This document shows, one piece after another, positions 60,018 through 64,000 of a stretch of DNA of 64,000 bases. The translations under genes and the position numbers were made by a program. The notes beneath the pieces are model-generated. The model worked only from the letters and a program-made list of their open reading frames with translations. It had not been told where the DNA came from and ran no database searches. The stretch is from an uncultured Ilumatobacter sp. (GTDB taxonomy: Bacteria > Actinomycetota > Acidimicrobiia > Acidimicrobiales > Ilumatobacteraceae): contig CALKNK010000043.1 in NCBI GenBank assembly GCA_938091165.1, positions 1-64,000 of the forward strand. The letters are read 5' to 3'. Position 1 is the stretch's first letter. Each line of letters opens with the position of its first letter.

Positions 60018-61676
60018 GTGAGCAGACCCGTAGATGCGACTACCACCGACAGCGCGAGAGGTTGGAACTTCGCTGACCTCTGGGAGGTCATTGCCGCTCA
60101 ACTCGGTGACGCACTCGCCCAACAGCAGGGCGACCGACAGATTACATGGGCAGAAATGAACCGCCGCGCTAACGGCGTAGCTCAGGCATTGCTTGATGCT
60201 CCCAACGTCGCCGAGCAAGACAAGATCGCGCAGTACCTCTACAACTGTCCGGAGTACCTTGAGTCGACGTTCGCTGCATTCAAGGCCGGCTTCGCCACCG
60301 TCAACACCAACTACCGATACGCAGCGGACGAACTCGTCTACCTCTGGGACAACGGAGACGTCACTGCAGTCGTGTTCCACGGCACCTTCGTTGACCAGAT
60401 CGAGGCAATCCGTCACCGAGTACCTCGGATCTCCACATGGCTGTGGGTTGACGATTCCTCCGGGCCCTGCCCTGACTGGGCAACGCCGTACGAGACTGCG
60501 GCAGCATCGGGTACTGACGTCAACGTTGCTGGGCCGTGGGGCCGTTCCGGCGATCACCTCATGCTCTTGTACACCGGTGGGACCACGGGAATGCCGAAAG
60601 GCGTGATGTGGCGCCAGGACGACCTCTTCGGTGTATTGGATGCCAACAACCGCAAGCGCATGCCGCCCGAACAGGACCTCAATGCCATCGAGGAACGCGT
60701 GAGTCGACCAGGCCCACGCAATATGCCCGGAGCGCCGCTCATGCACGGCACCGGGCTCTTCAACGCGATCAGCAATCTGATGGTCGGCGGCAGCGTCACG
60801 ACGATGACCGGCCGACACTTCGACCCAGCTGAGTTCCTCGACACCGTGCAGCAATACGGCGTCAACTCGACGTCGATCGTCGGTGATGCCTTCGCCAAAC
60901 CGATTCTGCGCGCTCTTGACGCCGAACCCGACCGATGGGACATCTCATCGCTCAGAGTCATCGTGTCGTCCGGCGTGATGTGGTCCAAGGAAAGTAAAGA
61001 CGGCCTGCTCCACCACAACAACCGGCTGATCATGGTCGATGCGCTGGGCTCGAGCGAGGCGATCGGCATGGCGACGAACACCACGACCTCCGAATCGAGT
61101 GGGAAGACCGCGAAGTTTGAACTCGGGCCAAACACTCGCGTGATCACCGACGAGGGAACGGACGTCGTGCCCGGCTCCGGCGAACTCGGCCGCGTCGCTC
61201 AGCGCGGGCGCACCCCGGTCGGCTACTACAAGGACGACGCCAAGTCGGCGCAGACGTTCGTGATGATCGATGGCGATCGATACTCGATTCCAGGCGACTA
61301 TGCGACCGTTGAAGCCGATGCCACCGTCACGTTGCTCGGCCGTGGCAGTCAATGCATCAACACTGGCGGCGAGAAGGTGTACCCCGAAGAAGTTGAGGAG
61401 TGCCTGAAGCTGCACCCGTCAGTCGCCGACGCAGCCGTGGTTGGGCTTCCCGACGACAAGTGGGGCGAGGCGATCAACGCCCTCGTCGAGCCGCACGCTC
61501 ACGCAACAATTGATGCAGCTGAACTCCGCAACCATGTCAAGGCCCATCTCGCCGCCTATAAAGCACCAAAAGCGGTCTTCACGATCGACTCTGTCAGCCG
61601 CGCTGCCAACGGCAAACTCGACTACAAGGACCTCAAGCGCATCGCCACCGATTGCGCAGCTGAGCAGACACCATGA
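60018..61676 (+). CDS. acyl-CoA synthetase (FadD19-like AMP-binding enzyme)
   Basis: A 552-residue ANL-superfamily acyl-CoA ligase. It shows MLLYTGGTTGMPKGVMWRQDD (phosphate loop), APLMHGTGLFNAIS, GSSEAIGMATNTTTSE, GYYKDDAKSAQTFVMIDGDRYSIPGDYATVE, GRGSQCINTGGEKVYPEEVE and the terminal RAANGKLDYKDLK with the catalytic lysine. The pattern is close to the actinobacterial FadD17/FadD19 group, which activates branched or steroid side-chain acids; that substrate is inference. GTG 60018 has TACCGT 8 nt upstream. It diverges from the acyl-CoA dehydrogenase-like gene across 250 bp. Confidence 0.92.
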   Translation: MSRPVDATTTDSARGWNFADLWEVIAAQLGDALAQQQGDRQITWAEMNRRANGVAQALLDAPNVAEQDKIAQYLYNCPEYLESTFAAFKAGFATVNTNYRYAADELVYLWDNGDVTAVVFHGTFVDQIEAIRHRVPRISTWLWVDDSSGPCPDWATPYETAAASGTDVNVAGPWGRSGDHLMLLYTGGTTGMPKGVMWRQDDLFGVLDANNRKRMPPEQDLNAIEERVSRPGPRNMPGAPLMHGTGLFNAISNLMVGGSVTTMTGRHFDPAEFLDTVQQYGVNSTSIVGDAFAKPILRALDAEPDRWDISSLRVIVSSGVMWSKESKDGLLHHNNRLIMVDALGSSEAIGMATNTTTSESSGKTAKFELGPNTRVITDEGTDVVPGSGELGRVAQRGRTPVGYYKDDAKSAQTFVMIDGDRYSIPGDYATVEADATVTLLGRGSQCINTGGEKVYPEEVEECLKLHPSVADAAVVGLPDDKWGEAINALVEPHAHATIDAAELRNHVKAHLAAYKAPKAVFTIDSVSRAANGKLDYKDLKRIATDCAAEQTP

Positions 61677-61696
61677 CGCGGGCGGGCGGTCGCGCA

Positions 61697-61702
61697 TAGC
61701 CT
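61697..61702 (+). promoter_or_regulatory. -10 box (TAGCCT) for leaderless HAD-GH65 operon
   Basis: TAGCCT lies exactly 6 nt before ATG 61709, which starts the first gene of the disaccharide phosphorylase pair. Confidence 0.5.
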
Positions 61703-61708
61703 CAGCGA

Positions 61709-62464
61709 ATGGATCGAGTGACGGCATCCAACTTCACGTGGACCGACTACGCGGGCGCGCTGTTTGACCTCGACGGAGTGATCACGCCGACCGCTGAGAT
61801 TCATGAGCTCGCATGGGGCGAACTCTTCGCCGCCTACGACTTCACACAGGCCGATTACCTGCACCACGTTGACGGCAAGCCCCGCTACGACGGTGTCCGT
61901 GACTTCCTCGCGTCACGCGGCGTCACTCTTGCCGAGGGAACACCCCACGATACGCCTGGCGATGAAAGTGTCTGCGCGATGGGCAACAGGAAAAACGAGC
62001 TGTTCAACATTATTCTTGAGCGCGACGGCATAGCGGCCTACCCCGGTTCTCAGGCCACTGTCGACTTGCTTGCCGAAGCGGACATTCCGAGTGCCGTCGT
62101 GTCGTCTTCGAAGAACGCCGTGCCCGTGCTCGCTGCTGCTGGTCTGAGTAGTCGTTTCGATGTGGTCGTTGATGGCACCGTTGTCGCCGATAAGGGTTTG
62201 GCTGGCAAGCCAGCGCCCGACGGATATTTGCTCGGCGCCGAACGCCTTGGCGTCGAACCAACGCGGACAGTTGTGATCGAAGACGCAACGTCGGGAGTCG
62301 CCGCTGGAAAGGCCGGCTGCTTCGCCGTAGTCATCGGTGTTGATCGTGGCGCAGGGGTCGAGGCGCTCCTCGACAGCGGCGCAACTTTTGTCGTCAACGA
62401 CCTCAACGAACTCCTTCCGTGCGCCGATAACGATGCCGCCGCGATCAACGGCACCGCACGATGA
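61709..62464 (+). CDS. HAD hydrolase, beta-phosphoglucomutase-like
   Basis: A 251-residue HAD-IA protein. The nucleophile motif is GALFDLDGVIT near 16-26, the second motif Ser is in SAVVSSSKNA, Lys in GLAGKPAPDGYLLGAERL, and the acidic motif is VVIEDATSGVAAGKAG. The phosphoglucomutase features (a helical cap, and GKPAPD followed by IEDA.SG) are present. With the GH65 gene overlapping downstream (ATGA, 62461-62464), it most likely converts the beta-glucose-1-phosphate made by the phosphorylase into glucose-6-phosphate. A phosphatase role is the alternative. Confidence 0.92.
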   Translation: MDRVTASNFTWTDYAGALFDLDGVITPTAEIHELAWGELFAAYDFTQADYLHHVDGKPRYDGVRDFLASRGVTLAEGTPHDTPGDESVCAMGNRKNELFNIILERDGIAAYPGSQATVDLLAEADIPSAVVSSSKNAVPVLAAAGLSSRFDVVVDGTVVADKGLAGKPAPDGYLLGAERLGVEPTRTVVIEDATSGVAAGKAGCFAVVIGVDRGAGVEALLDSGATFVVNDLNELLPCADNDAAAINGTAR

Positions 62465-64000
62465 AGCACCGCCCCACTCCAACCGGGCTACCCCAGCATC
62501 GGTTTCCCGTCGATCGCTGGCGGCTTGTCGAGACCAAATACGACGACACTGACCTCGGGGTCACCGAGTCGTTGTTCGCGTTGGGTAACGGCTATCTCGG
62601 TATGCGCTCTAACCCTGAGGAAGGTCGTGACGCGCACAGCCACGGCACGTTCCTGAACGGCTTCCACGAAACCTGGGAAATCAAGCACGCAGAGGAGGCA
62701 TACGGGTTTGCCACGACGGGCCAAACCATAGTCAACGTCCCCGACGGCAAGTTGATGAAGCTGTACGTGGATGACGAACCATTACTGCTCGGGACCGCAG
62801 ATCTCGCAGAGTACGAGCGGTCAATTGACTTTCGCGAGGGCGTCCTGCGACGCGATCTGCTGTGGCGTACGCCGTCCGGCAACCGGGTAAAGGTGTCGTC
62901 GACTCGCCTCGTCAGCCTCGTCCATCGCCATCTTGCGATGGTGACAATCGAAATCACGCCACTTGACGCGCCCATCCCTATTGTCGTGTCATCGCAGCTC
63001 CTCAATCGCCAGGACGGTCAAGACGAGTACCACGTCCGCTCCGCAGCACTAGGTGAGGGCAAAGATCCCCGAAAAGCAAGCAAATTCAATGAGCGTGTAC
63101 TTGAGCCACAGCTACAGCAACGCGAAGAGGGCAGTGTTGTCCTCGGCTTCCGGTGCCGCAACAGCGGCATGACGCTGGCGTGCGGCTATTGGAACCACGT
63201 TGACGCTGCATGCGAAACACGAATCGAAACGACACTTGCGAACGACCTTGCGAAATCGGTGATCACTGCGCTACCCGACGCAGGAGAAACGGTGACGATC
63301 ACCAAGTTTTTGTCCTACCACTCCTCTCGCGGTGTTCCGCCAGAGGAACTCGCCGATCGGTGTTCGCGCACATTACGTCGAGCCGCGGACGAAGGTGGTG
63401 CACACCTCGTCGCCGAGCAAAGCCGGTGGCTCGGCGACTATTGGGCAGCGTCCGACATTGAGTTACAAGGCAACGACGGCGATCAACAGGCACTGCGTTG
63501 GAACCTCTTCCAGCTCGCCCAAGCGTCGGCGCGTACGCATGAACAGGGAATCGCTGCAAAGGCCGTCACTGCGGGAGGCTATGACGGTCATTACTTCTGG
63601 GACACCGAGGTATACGTCACCCCGTTTCTTGCGTACAACAACCCTGAAGCGGCCCGCAAAGTGATGCGTTTCCGTTGGAAGATGCTCGATGCTGCCCGCC
63701 GACGCGCCACGATGCTCAGCGAACGCGGCGCCCTGTACCCCTGGCGGACGATCAATGGTGAAGAGGCGTCTGCATATTATGCGGCTGGCACGGCGCAGTA
63801 TCACATTAACGCCGCGATCGTTTTCGCTCTGCGCCGCTATCTCGACGCCACCGGCGACGTCGAATTCCTCGCGCACGAGGGAGCTGAAATGTTGATCGAG
63901 ACCGCGCGTCTTTGGGCCGACCTCGGCTTCTACGCAACCAATAGCTCAGAAAGCTTCCACATTCACCGAGTGACAGGGCCCGACGAGTACACGACAGTCG
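62461..64000 (+). CDS. glycoside hydrolase family 65 disaccharide phosphorylase (cut by window end)
   Basis: The first 513 residues of a GH65 protein. The N-terminal beta-sandwich runs from RWRLVETKYDDTDLGVTESL through GNGYLGMRSNPEEG and FLNGFHETW. The (alpha/alpha)6 catalytic domain begins near residue 330, with AVTAGGYDGHYFWDTEVYV, LYPWRTINGEE and QYHINAAIVFALRRYL. The general acid is Glu509 in GPDEY, four codons before the window ends. GH65 enzymes phosphorolyse maltose, trehalose or kojibiose to beta-glucose-1-phosphate; which sugar cannot be told from this part. The ATG overlaps the upstream HAD stop. Confidence 0.93.
   Translation, partial: MKHRPTPTGLPQHRFPVDRWRLVETKYDDTDLGVTESLFALGNGYLGMRSNPEEGRDAHSHGTFLNGFHETWEIKHAEEAYGFATTGQTIVNVPDGKLMKLYVDDEPLLLGTADLAEYERSIDFREGVLRRDLLWRTPSGNRVKVSSTRLVSLVHRHLAMVTIEITPLDAPIPIVVSSQLLNRQDGQDEYHVRSAALGEGKDPRKASKFNERVLEPQLQQREEGSVVLGFRCRNSGMTLACGYWNHVDAACETRIETTLANDLAKSVITALPDAGETVTITKFLSYHSSRGVPPEELADRCSRTLRRAADEGGAHLVAEQSRWLGDYWAASDIELQGNDGDQQALRWNLFQLAQASARTHEQGIAAKAVTAGGYDGHYFWDTEVYVTPFLAYNNPEAARKVMRFRWKMLDAARRRATMLSERGALYPWRTINGEEASAYYAAGTAQYHINAAIVFALRRYLDATGDVEFLAHEGAEMLIETARLWADLGFYATNSSESFHIHRVTGPDEYTTV

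Noticed and set aside
60003..60854. 283-codon minus-strand open frame
   Set aside because: Antisense to the acyl-CoA synthetase gene, which has full family motifs.

Overview
The window is a 64-kb stretch of an actinobacterial chromosome of moderately high GC. It looks most like the class Acidimicrobiia (an Ilumatobacter-type, probably aquatic lineage). This is an inference from: an F420-type luciferase-like oxidoreductase and a PPOX-family gene; a mycothiol-linked Rv2466c-type DsbA homologue; CarD; bacterial-type ProS next to rimP-nusA-ylxR-infB; several fatty-acyl-CoA enzymes; and many start codons lying 6-8 nt after a TAnnnT -10 box, i.e. leaderless transcription. TGA is an ordinary stop here, since many neighbours are joined by ATGA overlaps.

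Layout. 1-2.1 kb: tRNA-Pro, a translationally coupled HExxH/DUF2786 pair and tRNA-Gly. 2.1-7.2 kb: persulfide dioxygenase-rhodanese, FKBP, class III aminotransferase, 3-hydroxyisobutyrate dehydrogenase family, carD, tRNA-Arg. 7.2-9.4 kb: a long glycine-rich membrane-anchored surface protein. 9.4-23.5 kb (minus strand): cinA, pgsA, rimO, an SMP-30 protein, ftsK, a lipoprotein, a YidB-like protein, rnj, dapA, a flippase-like/winged-helix fusion and malic enzyme. 23.6-29.6 kb: exported proteins (DUF1996, beta-helix, cupredoxin), an acyl-CoA ligase, a DedA-like protein and thiol peroxidase. 29.7-42.4 kb (minus strand, read downward): rimP, nusA, ylxR, infB, a candidate selenoprotein, rbfA, truB, ribF, rpsO, pnp, dapB; proS diverges from rimP. 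44.5-47.7 kb: MaoC hydratase, SDR and geranylgeranyl-reductase-like genes. 47.8-51.2 kb: a MoxR-DUF58-VWA operon. 51.3-55.7 kb: a frameshifted PPOX gene, F420-type oxidoreductase, larE, typA. 55.8-57.7 kb: a coiled-coil membrane protein and a decayed AT-richer tract with a beta-helix remnant. 57.7-64 kb: enoyl-CoA hydratase, acyl-CoA dehydrogenase, acyl-CoA synthetase, then a beta-phosphoglucomutase-like HAD joined to a GH65 disaccharide phosphorylase cut by the window end.

The most notable finding lies between infB and rbfA. An open frame starting at 36912 reads to 36253 with one in-frame TGA (36855-36853) exactly where the Rv2466c family has its catalytic cysteine (DPV-U-PWAWITSRW). A hairpin that fits the bacterial SECIS rules begins 14 nt after the TGA, and a perfect leaderless -10 box precedes the start codon. 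I read it as a selenocysteine-containing mycothiol-dependent oxidoreductase whose N-terminus ordinary gene calling would truncate. Other points of interest are the widespread leaderless promoters, a terminator-like hairpin in the rimP leader, a NusA with a long C-terminal extension, and the membrane-protein/winged-helix fusion.
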